A DNA stretch of 64,000 bases from Kappaphycus alvarezii (taxonomy: Eukaryota; Rhodophyta; Florideophyceae; Gigartinales; Solieriaceae), in contig NADL03000622.1 in the NCBI GenBank assembly GCA_002205965.3, forward strand, positions 1 to 64,000, read 5' to 3'. Of the stretch, positions 10,799 through 22,400 are shown piece by piece; within the stretch, counting starts at the first letter, position 1; each line of letters starts with the position of its first letter. The notes under the pieces are model-generated. The model did not search any database. It saw only the letters and a program-made list of their open reading frames with translations, and had not been told where the DNA came from. The translations under genes and the position numbers were made by a program.

Positions 10799-12867
10799 AT
10801 GGATCTCAATGCTGCTCGTATAACGTTCACAGGGGCAAGACTGAAGACGTTGAGGAGTTTCTTTACACATATGTCAACGTTGTGATGCGAGAGAAGGGCG
10901 ATGAAGAGAAGGCCGCAAGTATCTTCGCCTATCTTCATGGTGACGCAAAGCACAAATATAAGTCCAAGTTTATCGACGGGTGGTCTCTTAACGGGAATGG
11001 GCGTAACTTCGGTGAGGTATGTGAGTGGCTTGTGAAAGAGTATGCTAAGGAGGTAGAACCAGATGAGATGATTCGTACCGCCATAGAGGCCCGGCTCAAC
11101 TTCGACGATTTGTTAAGCTCATTGGTGTACTTGTGTGATCTTTATGAAAAGGCTGGGTTCAACGCCCAAGCCAAGTACGGAATGCTGCGTAAGGCGGCTA
11201 TGGGGGATAAGCGGCTCTCCGATTTCCTCCTCATCAAGGGCCCTCACACTTTTGATGAACTGAAGGGTACCATAGTAGAATTTGTCAAAAATTCGGAGAC
11301 GTTTCAGTCACTGAGTGAGGTACCGAGGGAAACCCGCACATCGATGTCTATCGTACATCCTGAAAAGAATTATCAAAGGCCGGCTACTAGTGCAGCGGCA
11401 TTAGAATCTGTCAGGAGCGATGTCAAAAACTTGGAAGAAAGGTTGGAAACCCGATTCGATAATCGACTTGACATGATAACCTCGCAGTTGGAAAGCCTTA
11501 CTCTTACCATTAAGAAGAACCAGTCTGGGGCCCCTAAGGCCGCAGAAGTCTGTTCTTACTGTCACAAGCCTGGACACTTTGCAAACAGGTGTCCTGATAA
11601 TCCACATAGAAACACTCGTTGTGCAAAGTGCGGTCGATATGGGCATCATGAAAGTAACTGCTGGTCTAAAGACAACAGAAGAGCAAATTTATCGGAAGCA
11701 AGGAGTGAGTCAGGACCAGAGGTGAAAATCTTACAAAATAGAAGGGATCAAAGGTTGACGGATGCCGGTAACGTATCCATCGCTGAAGAGATTAGTCAAG
11801 TCAATGTGACAAAAAGGGATGGGGAAGGGAACATTTTATCGAAGAAACCTAGGCTAGAGTATGGAATGCTGGAGCATATCCCAGCACCTGTACCTCCTCG
11901 AACCAAGAGGTCTGATCAAGTTGTTCCAGGAGTGGGAGTCACTCCGGCCAAGAAGACGAAAAAGAGTAAGAAAGTTAAGAGTATCTCTAAGGACGTACTA
12001 GAGTATGTGAAGAGGTACAATTTGGTGGCTGAGCTTGCATCGGCCCCAACTGGGATAACGTTTGGTCAACTTTTGAGGGGCGACGCAGAGGATGCGAGAA
12101 AAGAACTCAAAAAAATTATCAGGTCTAATAAGTCCGCTAAGGGTAAGAAACTGTTTCTTCAATCGGCCTCGACAGCACCAAGACGTCTTAAGCTGGTACC
12201 AGTCAAAGTATTGGGTATGAAAACCCAAGCTCTCTTCGATTCGGGTGCTGTTCCAAACCTCATTTCAGAAACTTTGGTGACAGATCTAGGTCTCGAAATT
12301 ACTCCAACGACTCGAAAAATAACTGTAGCGGATGGAACCGTCTCAAAATGCATGGGCACTGTTGACAAGGTTTCCGTGTTCTTTGGGGAATCTAAAGTTG
12401 ATGTAGACTTTCTTGTCATGCCGGATCTCCCTTTCGATGCAATCATTGGCTGCCCTACCATGGAAAGACTAGGGACATGCATTGACTTGGGCAACCAAAT
12501 GGTTTCAGTTAATATTGACGGCAGAACCGTGAAGATGCCCCTGGATTTCGACAAAAGCACGCATCCTGAAGATTTAAAAGAAACGGACAGTGAAGATTTC
12601 ACTTCTAGCTATGACAGCGAAGATTCGGAACCAACTAACACTTTCGGAAGTGGAAAAGGGTACCCTCGGGGGTTAATGAACATGGCATGGGACGATTATG
12701 ATTCCGGGTTTGAAACAGATGACGACTGGGATTCTAGGATAAGTTTGAAACCCGAATGTGTTTCTTTTTGCGATGATATCGAATCAAAGGACAGAATTCG
12801 GAGCATGAAAGAAGATTACCTTTGCAAAGAAAATAAGAATACGGCGAATCCATATATGAAGATGTGA
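10799..12867 (+). CDS. gag: Ty3/gypsy gag-protease, copy B
   Basis: The long frame (10669-12867) encodes a capsid-like region, two CCHC knuckles (from 11551 and 11620) and a retropepsin with DSG at 12238-12246. It runs ~45 codons past the copy A stop into the spacer before RT and ends at 12865-12867 after a local indel near 12848. As in copy A, the good ATG (10799) is one frame away from the main ORF, and the open frame has no ATG before ~10885. Possible reasons are a -1 frameshift near 10832, a spliced leader, or a base lost in the common parent. Differences from copy A are few, for example C/T at the tenth codon after the ATG and Asp/Glu near 12390. Confidence 0.85.
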
Positions 12868-15682
12868 GCACGACGGAAGAGGTCCTTCAAAATATTGAGG
12901 TTGAGGATCAAGAAGAAAAAGGGCGCCAAATGGCAGAAATCCAAGGAAAAGTGCAGCACCTTCCCGCCCCGCCTCACTGAAAATATCCGACATGTTAACA
13001 TCTTCCGAAGTAATTGCATGGAGCGTTTCAGATTTGAGACAAGCAAGTGTACCGGTTACTCACTCGTTCGAACTTACCGACACTCAACCGATTTACCACA
13101 AGCCTAGACGTCAACCGCCAAAATATGACCAATTTATCTCAGAAAATGTTACAAGTATGCTGAAAAATGATATTATTCGACCAGTTTCATCCCCATGGTC
13201 GTTTCCAGTTGTGGTCGCACCAAAGAAGGATGGAAAGCTGCGTTTTTGCGTCGATTACCGACAACTGAACCAGAGAATGATACCCGATCGATTTCCGATT
13301 CCGAACATGGAGGAGATCCTCGAGGACCTGAAGGACGGGAGATATTTCACCTCAATTGACCTTTACACTGGCTATTGGCAGATTCCATTGGATGAAAAAT
13401 GTAAGGAAAAAACAACCTTTACCAGCAAAGCCGGTACGTTCAGGTTCGAAGTGATGCCTTTTGGTCTCATGAATGCACCAGCTACATTCCAAAGAATGAT
13501 GAACGAGGTTTTGAAAGGACTTCCATTCGCAAGAGTCTATATCGATGATGTCGTCATATTCTCAGAAACATTGGATCAGCACATCTCGCACGTCAATACA
13601 GTTGTGGAGAGGATATCGGAGTATAGCTTGAAAATTAAGTTGAGCAAATGCTTCTTTGCGAAAACTTCTATCCAATTACTCGGTCATATCGTCGACCAAG
13701 AGGGAATTAGAGTGGATCCAGAGAAAACGAAAAAAATAGTTGGCACCAAGGCCCGCTTCAAAGACGGAGGTCCGAAGCTTCTAGGACTGGCCTCATATTA
13801 CAGAAGATTTATCAAAGATTTCGCCAAGACTGCAGCACCGTTACATGCCAGCACTACGAAGAAAGGAAAATTTTACTGGAACAAGGAAATGGAAACTGCA
13901 TTTCAGGAGCTTAAAGATAAGCTATGTGTCCCCCAGTTCTCATGTACCCAGATTTCAAGAGACCATTCGTTGTGGAGACAGATGCCTCAGAACGGTCTTT
14001 GGGTGCCGTTTTGTCCCAAAAAGATGAAAACGGAAGACTACACCCTGTTCAATTCGCAAGCCGAACTCTGAATGACGCGAAAAGAGATACTCAGTCTGCG
14101 AGAAAGAAGCGCTAGCTGTCGTCTTCGCGCTGAAAAAGTTTCGCATATACCTTTTATCACTCGAGAAATTTGTCTTGATAACTGATCACCAGGCACTTAA
14201 AACAGCATTCCAAAAGAAGGATGTACATCACCGCTTGGCCCGATGGCTCGACATTTTCGCAGAATATCGGTTTGAAATTGTGTATAGACCCGGACGCAAT
14301 AATCAGCCTGCGATTACCTATCCCGCTTGAGGGACGCACTGATTCCAAATGAAAAAGCTTCGGAGGACATCGTCGGAGTCGCCGAGTTGCAGTTGCCGAA
14401 CGATAACGAGTACGAAGCTAATATTCACGGACTGATCAAATTCCTCGATGGACTAGAAATGAGAAAGGTTGATCTTGAACACAGAAATTGGGTACGCAGG
14501 AATCAAAAGGCTTTTACATTGTGGAATGGGAAACTTTTCCGGCACACTAAAGCCGGTCCCCGACTAGTGGCCCCTTTGAAAGAAAGAATGAAGATATTGA
14601 GGACTTTCCATGATGAGCTAGGGCATTGGGATCTCGAAACAACCAAAACATTCGTAACTGAGAGATTCTGGTGGCCCGGTATCCATAAGGACGTCTATAA
14701 CTTCGTGAAAAGCTGCGACAACTGCCAAAAATTCACTCCAATACGGAAGTATAAGACAACTCTAAGTTTTCCAGTTTCCGGTCTCTTTGAAACCTTCTCA
14801 ATTGACTTCGCGGCCCGTTCAAGGAAACTTCTTCCGGAAACAAATATCTCCTTATAGGGGTGGAACATCTTACTGGATGGCCAATAGCAGTTGCAATCGA
14901 GGAGGCAAATGCTGAGGTGGTACTGAGATTCATCGAAAAAGAAATAATTGAACCGTTTGGTCTTCCAAAAAGGATCATCTCGGATAACGCCCTTTGTTTT
15001 ACTGCAACTTCACTGCTTCGTTTTTGGAAGAGAAAGGGATTCAGCTGAAGACCGTTCTCGCATACGCTCCTATGTCCAACGGGAAAGCGGAGAGGATGGT
15101 TGGAACCATCAAACGAGCAATATCGAAAACTATGTTGGAGAATGAAATCCAGTGGGAAGATGCCTTACCAAAAGTGTTATACGGCTACCGTCGAAGAAGA
15201 GGAAGAAATGGACGCTCACCATTCGAGCTAATGTACGGAAGGGCTCCTAGAATGTTAAAGAGAGACATGGAAACAAATATTATCGATGAAGAGAGTAGGG
15301 AAGTTGAATACTGGCCACCGAAGGCTGGAGATCACACCGCGCGCTAACACAGACAAGAAATAAGGATGCAGAACCTGCAGTCAGAACCTTTTCAGTTGGC
15401 TGTAAAGTACTTGTAGTACATGGAAAAGCAATGCAGCAGGCTGTGAAGTGGCCGGCCTTCCAAACCAAGTACTCGAACCCTTGCATCGTCACGGAGGAAA
15501 GACACCCGCACTATCAGCTCTGTTCAAGCTCAGGGAAGAGATCAAGGAGGGCCATCCATGCACGTCGTCTGGTCCCTTACCATCAGAGGCCTGAAGAATT
15601 CCTTCTCACACAGGACTATGCGCAACCACGGGGCATACTCATCTTTAACTATAGAATGATTCCTATGGGAGGAAAAAGGGCC
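12868..15682 (+). pseudogene. pol: Ty3/gypsy pol (RT, RNase H, integrase), copy B, frameshifted
   Basis: Same domain order as copy A. RT is open in one frame from 12992 to past the YIDD box (13538-13549) and into the connection region. RNase H starts near 13970 and is shifted near 13955, 14080 and 14311. The integrase zinc region is intact in a 176-codon frame (14327-14857), which ends in the core at the shared missing base near 14812. The second core Asp lies near 14983 and the Glu near 15090. One base is missing at ~15308, where copy A reads through. Comparing the copies shows that most breaks are private, so the parent element was probably intact or nearly so. Confidence 0.9.
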
Positions 15683-16753
15683 TGGGAATGGATCATCTCG
15701 GTTACGCGGGACTACTACGAACTCCACGTAATCATCCATTTCTACATTAATATATGCCTATGTTTTCGTACGTTGAACGGACCATTGCTACCTCAAGAAG
15801 ATTTCCGACTATTAATAAGAGTTCTATTTTCATTCCAAAACGGAAGGTTCACGGAAGCAGGTCCAGAGTTTGTGGAGGTAATATATCATTACTCTATAGG
15901 AAGATATGGAATGGTAGCTGCTGGAGACTTGTCGCAAACGTATCTGAATATTATCCGTCCAATTTACGTATTTCTCAAGAACAACCAAGACGTGCGACTG
16001 AGAGGTTACGCCTTACCCCCGGATATGGAATACAGGCTGGTCCCGTATCCTCTATGGGAACCTTACGTTTCTCCGCCACAAATTGGGAACGTTGGAGGCG
16101 GCGAGGATCCTCCTGAAGCAGTGATGATGACCAGAGGAGGACCTTCAGGAGACAACAACCCGCCCAGAAGAGGTTCCGGTCGTCCCCCGAGTGGACCTCG
16201 TGCAGGTCCCAGTACGTCAGGAGCTGGTCGCGGCCATTCATCGGGACCGTCCACCACAACTTCATCTCTAGCTTTGCTTCACAACCATGCACAGCATACA
16301 GTCGGAAGAAGAAGATTATCTTTTTGGCTGCGCAATATCTCCGAGGATGCGAACGATGCGCAGGTCATTTCTTATTTCATGATAAGCATCTGTTTATGTT
16401 TTAGGGCGCTACATGGACCGCACTTATCTTACGAAGATTCGTTCTTGATGATGCGCGTCTTCTTTTCTTATCGACATCCATTCCTCCGGCATCTTCCAGA
16501 AGAGTTTGCATATCACATATATTTTTTCACTCTTGGAAGATTCGGAAGAGTCACGGAAGAAGAATGTATTCAACCCCACCTCGATGTGATCAAACCAATA
16601 TATGAGGCTATGCTACAAAGTGAGGTACCAGTAATGCGAACCTACTTTTTAGAGCATCATATTGGTAATCAGTTGCATCCGTACCCGTTTGAGAGACCAT
16701 ACATCTTATCAATAAGACAGCGAACACTAACGGAAGCAGAAGAAGAGCAGTGA
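15431..16753 (+). CDS. Integrase C-terminus plus tandem pair of an unrecognised ~127-aa domain
   Basis: An open frame of 440 codons. Residues 1-60 are the end of the integrase C-terminal domain (motif HARRLVPYH near residue 43). Residues ~85-213 and ~299-425 are two versions of one domain. Both carry ICLCFR-[TA]-L-[NH]-GP, then R-V-[LF]-FS-[FY], GR-[YF]-G, I-[RK]-PIY and P-YP near the end. The linker (214-298) is rich in Gly, Pro, Ser and Arg. The tail is acidic and the stop lies 33 bases before LTR4. The ATG at 15431 is internal to integrase, so this is probably the 3' part of pol and not a separate gene. No known fold is recognised. The hydrophobic stretch near residues 100-112 of each repeat is short for a membrane helix. 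Confidence 0.8.
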   Translation: MQQAVKWPAFQTKYSNPCIVTEERHPHYQLCSSSGKRSRRAIHARRLVPYHQRPEEFLLTQDYAQPRGILIFNYRMIPMGGKRAWEWIISVTRDYYELHVIIHFYINICLCFRTLNGPLLPQEDFRLLIRVLFSFQNGRFTEAGPEFVEVIYHYSIGRYGMVAAGDLSQTYLNIIRPIYVFLKNNQDVRLRGYALPPDMEYRLVPYPLWEPYVSPPQIGNVGGGEDPPEAVMMTRGGPSGDNNPPRRGSGRPPSGPRAGPSTSGAGRGHSSGPSTTTSSLALLHNHAQHTVGRRRLSFWLRNISEDANDAQVISYFMISICLCFRALHGPHLSYEDSFLMMRVFFSYRHPFLRHLPEEFAYHIYFFTLGRFGRVTEEECIQPHLDVIKPIYEAMLQSEVPVMRTYFLEHHIGNQLHPYPFERPYILSIRQRTLTEAEEEQ

Positions 16754-16786
16754 CGACCCGGGACGTTCGCCTTGAGAAAGGGGGCG

Positions 16787-16910
16787 TGTAATACAAAAAA
16801 TGGTCCTCCCCTCATTTAATACAGGAAATGGTCCTCCCTTCACGTAATACAGGAAATGGTCCTCCCTTCACGTAAGACAGGAAATGGTCCTCCCCTCGTG
16901 TAATCCAGCA
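16787..16910 (+). repeat. Short tandem units at the LTR 5' edge
   Basis: Four imperfect units of about 30 bases, each with AATGGTCCTCCC followed by a variant of TTCACGTAATACAGG. The array is repeated at the start of every LTR (1-95, 7630-7750, 9161-9262). Such subrepeats in U3 often bind regulators; that role is inferred. Confidence 0.75.
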
Positions 16911-17272
16911 ACCTACAACGATCCCGCCCCTAACTTCTCCAACCGTCATTTCCAAATTTACTTCCATTTTATCTAGATATTTTTATACTGTATTTAACCC
17001 TCTGAATCGACCCCGAATCAAGTCCCTTTTCCCTTTTAGCTTACCTCCTCCTCCAAATTCGCCTTTTTTTGAGAAGAAGGGCGCAAATGCACTATTGCAA
17101 AATCCCTTGCAGATTTATTTTACCTATTCCTAATCTATAGAACCTGCCCCGGGAGCCTATTTAAACCCCTTTATTCTAAGTTCCAAATGCCCCCGATCAT
17201 TTTACTATCACCCTCTCCCCCCACACACCCAAAGCACCCCACATTGCCTCCTGTTCCCCAACTTCTATCACA

Positions 17273-17890
17273 ATGAGCAACCTTCGCCCCTCTGTCCCTA
17301 TTTCCAAAAACCGCCCTTCCCGTTCCATCAATGGCCTTCGTCTCGCCGCCTACGGGCCAACCGATGCCGACGACTACATCCGGCGGCAAACAAAGAAGCA
17401 AATCATCGAGTTCGTGCGCCGCCTCTTCATAGAAGAAGAAGCGAGGGAGGTAAGTCCGGGAGAGGCTGAGAAGGTCGAGGAGGAGAGCGGGGAGTCCTTC
17501 GAGGAATGGTTAGCCCCTGAGCTAGTGTACGAGGATCAGGAAGATGAGGATGAGGAGGATGAGGAGGATGAGGAGGATGAGGAGGATGAGGAGGATGAGG
17601 AGGATGAGGATGAGGAAGAAGAGGATGAGGAGGAGGAGGAGGAGGAGGAGGATGAGGAAGATGAGGCAACAGGGGGCATGGAAAGTGTTGTACCGGTGGG
17701 GCCTGGAATAGAGAGTATGGATCAAGTTGTGCCCACGATGGAACCGGATGGAGATATCTTTAGTAGTCTAGATATCTCCCAGGGGGAAATAGAGAGTTGT
17801 GAGCCATTCGCAGATATTTGTGGGGACTGCTTGGACAGCATGGATATTTTAGAGGAGTTGTTTGGATCTGATTTAGAGAATGGGAAATAA
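17273..17890 (+). CDS. LTR-encoded acidic protein (intact copy)
   Basis: A 205-residue ORF lying wholly inside the LTR, upstream of the genomic-RNA TATA box. The N-terminus (1-50) is basic with an Arg/Lys-rich part; residues ~50-85 are charged with many Glu; ~86-135 is an Asp/Glu run coded by GAGGAT-type repeats; the C-terminal ~70 residues are acidic with three Cys and LDSMDILEELF-like hydrophobic-acidic pattern. That pattern would suit a transcriptional activation domain, but this is inference. A TATTTAA box lies 109 bases before the ATG. A donor-like GAG/GTAAGT sits inside codon ~59, so splicing is possible. Nothing homologous is recognised. Three of the four LTR copies are broken by indels. 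Confidence 0.55.
   Translation: MSNLRPSVPISKNRPSRSINGLRLAAYGPTDADDYIRRQTKKQIIEFVRRLFIEEEAREVSPGEAEKVEEESGESFEEWLAPELVYEDQEDEDEEDEEDEEDEEDEEDEEDEDEEEEDEEEEEEEEDEEDEATGGMESVVPVGPGIESMDQVVPTMEPDGDIFSSLDISQGEIESCEPFADICGDCLDSMDILEELFGSDLENGK
17536..17665 (+). repeat. GAGGAT-type minisatellite coding for Asp/Glu
   Basis: A run of GATGAG/GAGGAG units within the acidic ORF. Length and phase differ in all four LTRs (about 736-895, 8386-8505, 9904-10055 and here), as expected from replication slippage. It is the main site of frame loss in LTR1 and LTR3. Confidence 0.85.
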
Positions 17891-18332
17891 GAGGACCAAA
17901 TTAATTGTTAGTTTCTTAAGTATCTTTTGCTTAGAGTATATTGTCCACACAAAGTATTTTTATGCATTTCTTAGTATCTTCTGTAGTTTTGTTCGGACTT
18001 TAGGGGTAGCCAAAAGTCTATATAAGCTGAGTAAACTGCTTCCTCATGGAGAGGTCAAGCAAGTTGGCAGACAACTTCAAGCCAAGTCCCGAGTAGTAGG
18101 AAGTTGAGAGTCAACTTCAGACCCAAGAACACTTTTTCTTACGCCAGTCGCAGAGCGTCGGTGGTAGACCCTGCCCCTTTTATACTTGCTTGTAGCTTCC
18201 TCAACTCTCTTCTATATACACTCCCTTTTGTTCGTTCAACAATACCACGGCAGCACTTTTGTCGCTCGCAACACCTCCATCTCAGGGTAATTGGTTCTGA
18301 GGATCTCTTCCCCCGCCGATTTACCCCTATCA

Positions 18333-20733
18333 GCCCCTTCAGACGAGTACATTGGCGTAAGAATTGACAAGATGATGGTACACAGGAGCTTGAAGATCTG
18401 CTACATTTTCGTTCTGCTACGGACTTTGTAAATGCGCACGTTGCCAGGGATTAACTTGTCGATCAGCCAATCTGTGACGGGGGACCGTGGGCAGTAAAGG
18501 AAAGGCCCATGCTCGTAGTAGCCCATCTACAACGTTCTGCGTTCGGCGGGACGTGCTGCGCCCAGTCTGTCAGCTTATTATCCCACTGAATAACATGACC
18601 TGCAACCTACGTGATCCGTGGCCTGTGGTCTTTGTCCATGTGTTGCATTTGGAGGGCGACATAATTGTGATGTAACAAGCCAAAGAGGTTTAGTTTCAAA
18701 CTCAGTCGCACTCTACCGGTAAACAACGTTGCCAGGGCGGCAGGAACAATGGACGAAGAAGTTCAAACTTTGCTGATTACATATTCCGTTTGCGTTAAGT
18801 CATACAGTATGAATTATCCGGCCTCTCACGAAATGAGAATGTTGAAGACTCATGCAGTAGCAGCTCTTTTCAGTTCCCCTGTTACCTTAAGAGGTACTTA
18901 TGAGTGGAGGGCTAAAAATTATGCTGCTGACAGAAGAAGAAGAAGAAGAAGACTTTACCAAGCAGAAAAGGGGGGCTAGCGGCCCTCAAAAGGGGAAAAA
19001 TCTATCCGAGCCAGGAACAGTTGAGTAGTCGTCGGTTGATCGCGACAGAAGTTCGTTGTTGTACGAGCGAACTGATAATCGTGAACAAGCGATCGCGCTC
19101 GAAGGCAGGGCTACTGCCTTTACGTAGTGCGATGTTCTCAGCAATTCTGGACAGACCTCGTTCGGCAACGGGACCGGCAGACCCGTATATAGTGCTTAAC
19201 TCTCTTGCCCAGGCGATTGTTTCAAATTCTTTATAGTATTGCATGCGGTGTTTTGAAAAAGGGTATGTACTACGCAAAATGATGATCCTAGATATCCCTG
19301 CAAATCATTGAGCATATTGTATTGGAGACTTTATCCTATCCCGTAACAAAGAATAACATAAATTTGCTGCAAACAGCACATCGTGGAGCGTCATGAGCAT
19401 TTGCCGCTTTACAATCCCCGACTCTTGTTGGCAGAGAGAGAGCTGCAAAGGACACTGTAGGTTCGGGCGAAATTCTCAATTTTTTGCGGATAGGTTCGAG
19501 GGTAGGTACAGTAGGTCTTCTTTTTTCTGCGAGTAAAGGAAAACATTAGCCCCGATCGGTACAACTTGCAAGACGAGAGAAAGCGAAACCTTTACATCAC
19601 TGTGCACTTGCTGGTCACACTCTAGATAAGAGTCGCTAGCGTAGGGCACATTAACGGGTAAATGGTAGGCTTGCACGATTAGTTACCAGCAGCTTGAGGG
19701 TGGCCTTCACCTGCTTCCCGTTTATATGCTGTATGTGTAAAGGTATCAAGTGACAATCATGTGTCATTTAAAACTGGCATCAAAGCCTTTGTATAGTTGC
19801 ACAGGATTATTTTGTTCAAGCGTTTTGTGCAACTTTCTGCATCAACTCCCACGTACTACTAGCGAACACGCCCACTTTCTGCGCTTCCGCCATGAAAAAC
19901 AGACCAGACGAAACGCCCTCATTCCAAAACGTTATCGAAGGTTAAAGGGGAACCTACGTATATCTTACGTAACGGGACAAGCAATTTCTGGCTGACGTGG
20001 ACAGGAACTTGCTCGAGATTGGGGTTCGGTACAGTACAGTATATGACAATACTGCACTGTAGTGAATGACAATTCTGGAGGAAAAGCGTGGCGCGAGTGA
20101 AATGAAAGTGAAGTTTACATGCAACTGATGTCAACATCTAACTGCACCGATGGAACACGTTTGGTGACACTCATAACGATAAGATATATCGTTCAGTTTC
20201 TAGATCGCGAGAAGGGGACTCAGAACCTGGGCGTTGTCGCACTTTGTTGAAGCCCATAATTTTGCATGGATTCCCAACGGGAAAAGGTTGCTGAATTAAG
20301 AGCAAAAGGCGTCGGAGTAACTCAATCGACCGGCATTCCTCAGAAGGAGAGGGCATATTGCAACAACTGCTGTTTAAGGAATTGGTGATCGAAACAGGGA
20401 CATTCATTCACTCCATCACAGCCTGATAGGACCCAAACCTGAAGCGCATTGGACCAGAGGACAGTAGAACAAAGGGCGATGCGGAAGATATCTTGTGTGT
20501 AGTAATGTACAACGTGTAAAACGAGATCCTGGAAGAATACAGGCTACGGTGAATCGTACGTGACGCTTGTTAACGTAGTGTGACATCGAGTTTACTTTGA
20601 CAATTACCTATGGCCTGCTCAGATTTGTAATGTCATGCCGGTGAGTTGAGAAGCGCCATAAACCACGCGGGAGTTAAGAAAAAGAGGTATACCGAGGATT
20701 CCGCCGTGAGCAACTCAAAGGCGAAGGCGAACG
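18333..20733. other. Unassigned flank between gypsy LTR4 and the Costars gene
   Basis: No convincing gene seen. Open frames are short (under 95 codons), occur on both strands, and show no motif. A GAA-type microsatellite lies near 18935-18952. Confidence 0.5.
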
Positions 20734-21100
20734 TTACAACAGAGTAATGGGAACATCGTCATGGACGCCCTTCAAAAGAAATTCTCCCTCAAAAGTAAGT
20801 ACGGAGCTCTTACGGGCAGCCTTGAGGGTACCGATAATTGCCTCGAAGATATTACTGCAGCGCTCGTCGTCGATGAGCTTTACAAACTTGACTCTGAAAA
20901 GTAGTGAGCGGGGGAAAGGAAAAACGGGGGAGAGATTTTGCGAGTCAGATCGATTAGAATCGTGGATTTCGTGCGGTGTGGTGTGAATGAAGGTTTGAAA
21001 TAAGTGATTTAGAGACTTACGAGACTTTGCCGTCTGGGCCGACCTCACCCAATCGGTGGATTTCTTCAACGAGCATCTTGACTTCTTTTCCGACGTCCAT
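20734..21100 (-). CDS. Costars family protein (ABRACL-like), two exons
   Basis: The only clear host gene here. Exon 1 is 21100-21021 (80 nt, ATG at 21100), the intron is 21020-20894 (127 nt, GTAAGT...TTTTCAG), and exon 2 is 20893-20734 (160 nt, TAA). The spliced product is 79 residues, the usual size of the family (~80). It keeps the family pattern: an N-terminal VEEIHRLG segment, a DG-K-[VS] turn, KF..L..D-[ED]-[RK]-C-.N-.FEA-..GTLKAA in the middle, and a GE-.LL-.GVHDDV end. Costars proteins form a small winged-helix-like fold related to the actin-binding region of STARS/ABRA, and Dictyostelium costars affects actin and cell motility. Action in the cytosol on actin is known for the family and inferred here. 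The upstream region on this strand is rich in C, T and A, as in a 5' leader. Confidence 0.92.
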
Positions 21101-21855
21101 AGTTGGGATGGGGGTGATGAGTTAGGGGTGTTGTGTTACTGAGGAGATGGGCAAGGCTGTGTGTTGGCGTGTTGCTTGGAATGGGAATAGGTGGGGATGC
21201 TGAATGGTACGAAGTGGATGCTTTGAAGTGATTTTTGGTCGATTTGTTTCGATTGTTGAAAACTAGGATTGAAAAAGTGCAAACGGTGAAGTTCGGTGTT
21301 TGGCATTTAAATGGGACGGAATCTGAAAAACAGTGGATCGAGTCAAGAGACGATAGTGTCTTTACGCCTATATGGATTGTCTGCAGAATGCTTGGGCCAT
21401 GAAATAGCTGGAAATGGATGCGTGAGGGCCTCCCACGGCAGTGATTATTCGACAGCAAATTTTTGGTGTCAGGAATGAGGACCAATGTGCCTGTCTTTCC
21501 ACAATACTGTACGTCATTGAACTTACGGTGCATTACAGAATCATGCTATTTCGTCGCATTATGGACGCCAGGACTTGACATAAGAATTATAATTACAGTA
21601 TTACCGGAGGGGTATTGTGAACGGCTACGTGTAACTAATTGCGACCATGCATCCAACTTTCTGACCGTTACTTCTTTTTTGAATATAGCTACTGTACGTT
21701 GAGCCTAGGCAGAGTGTCTTCACATACTGTACGTTTCAGAATTGTTCCGTCGTCTACTGCAAAAACAAGGGGAATTTTTAGATTATTTTAATGTATCATG
21801 AAAAGTTTACATCAAATGGTTTCTACGGTGTCCACTGCAGGATCCGACTATAGCG
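21101..21855. other. Upstream region of the Costars gene
   Basis: Read on the minus strand, the first ~130 bases before the ATG are C/A/T-rich with CACCC and CAACAC runs, consistent with a leader. No TATA box is clear. Several TACTGTA motifs occur at about 21505-21730. No other gene is seen. Confidence 0.4.
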
Positions 21856-22400
21856 CTAGGAACTAACCGGATGGTCCACGTCGGTCACGTGCAGCGGCGT
21901 GCCCGAGCCGATAGCCATAGCGATAGACGACCACATGATGCAACGAAGGCGCTGATACACACGCCGGCGTATCACGCCTGCATTCGAGGTACACCTCCGC
22001 GCTATTCGCGGGATGAACTCCTCAAGCAAACCAACAGTTTGTGGGGCAGGCGCACCGAGAGAATCAAATGCAATCGGTTGAAACGTAAAGTTCGGTGCAC
22101 GGGTCGGAGTGTTGGACGGTGCAGGGGGCAGCGCCACAGCTTGCCCTCCAGGTCCCGTACCTTGTCGCGGTGCGCCAATGCGCCAACAACGCCGGCGGCA
22201 GAGGTGGCCTTGGTGCGGACGGCGGCTTTGAACGGGGAGACGACGGTCATGTCACACGCGACAGGCTGGGTCTCCTCGTTGCTCGGATCGGCGGGGGGTG
22301 GAGAAGGATGTCCGGGGGCAGAAGCTCTGTACCAGGGATGAGGAGAGGCACTTCGTACTGACAGTCGAGCCCGGCGGCACGGAAAACGTGGTACGCACAT
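21856..22400 (-). pseudogene. Possible C-terminal tail of a LINE-type reverse transcriptase
   Basis: A GC-richer island than its surroundings. Two overlapping minus-strand frames join around 22130: one (to ~22140) has a Pro-rich part, the other reads FDSLGAPAP followed by a helix-like segment ending near 21860. A pattern of F-D-x-[LF]-G-x-x-x-P-x-T followed by an Arg-rich helix is often seen at the end of non-LTR retrotransposon ORF2. No catalytic RT motif is present, so the call is weak. It could be unrelated coding debris. Confidence 0.25.

Larger units (their letters stand above)
16787..18332 (+). repeat. Ty3/gypsy LTR4 (3' LTR of copy B), complete
   Basis: Complete 1546-bp LTR, TGTAATAC...CCTATCA, preceded by the polypurine tract GAGAAAGGGGGCG. 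It is the best reference copy because its acidic ORF is uninterrupted. The flank that follows starts GCCCC; the matching left target duplication lies outside the window, so it could not be checked. Confidence 0.95.

Noticed and set aside
21871-22341. Plus-strand 156-codon ORF
   Set aside because: Arg/Ser/Thr-biased with no motif, and lies opposite a more protein-like minus-strand frame; probably a GC-rich shadow.
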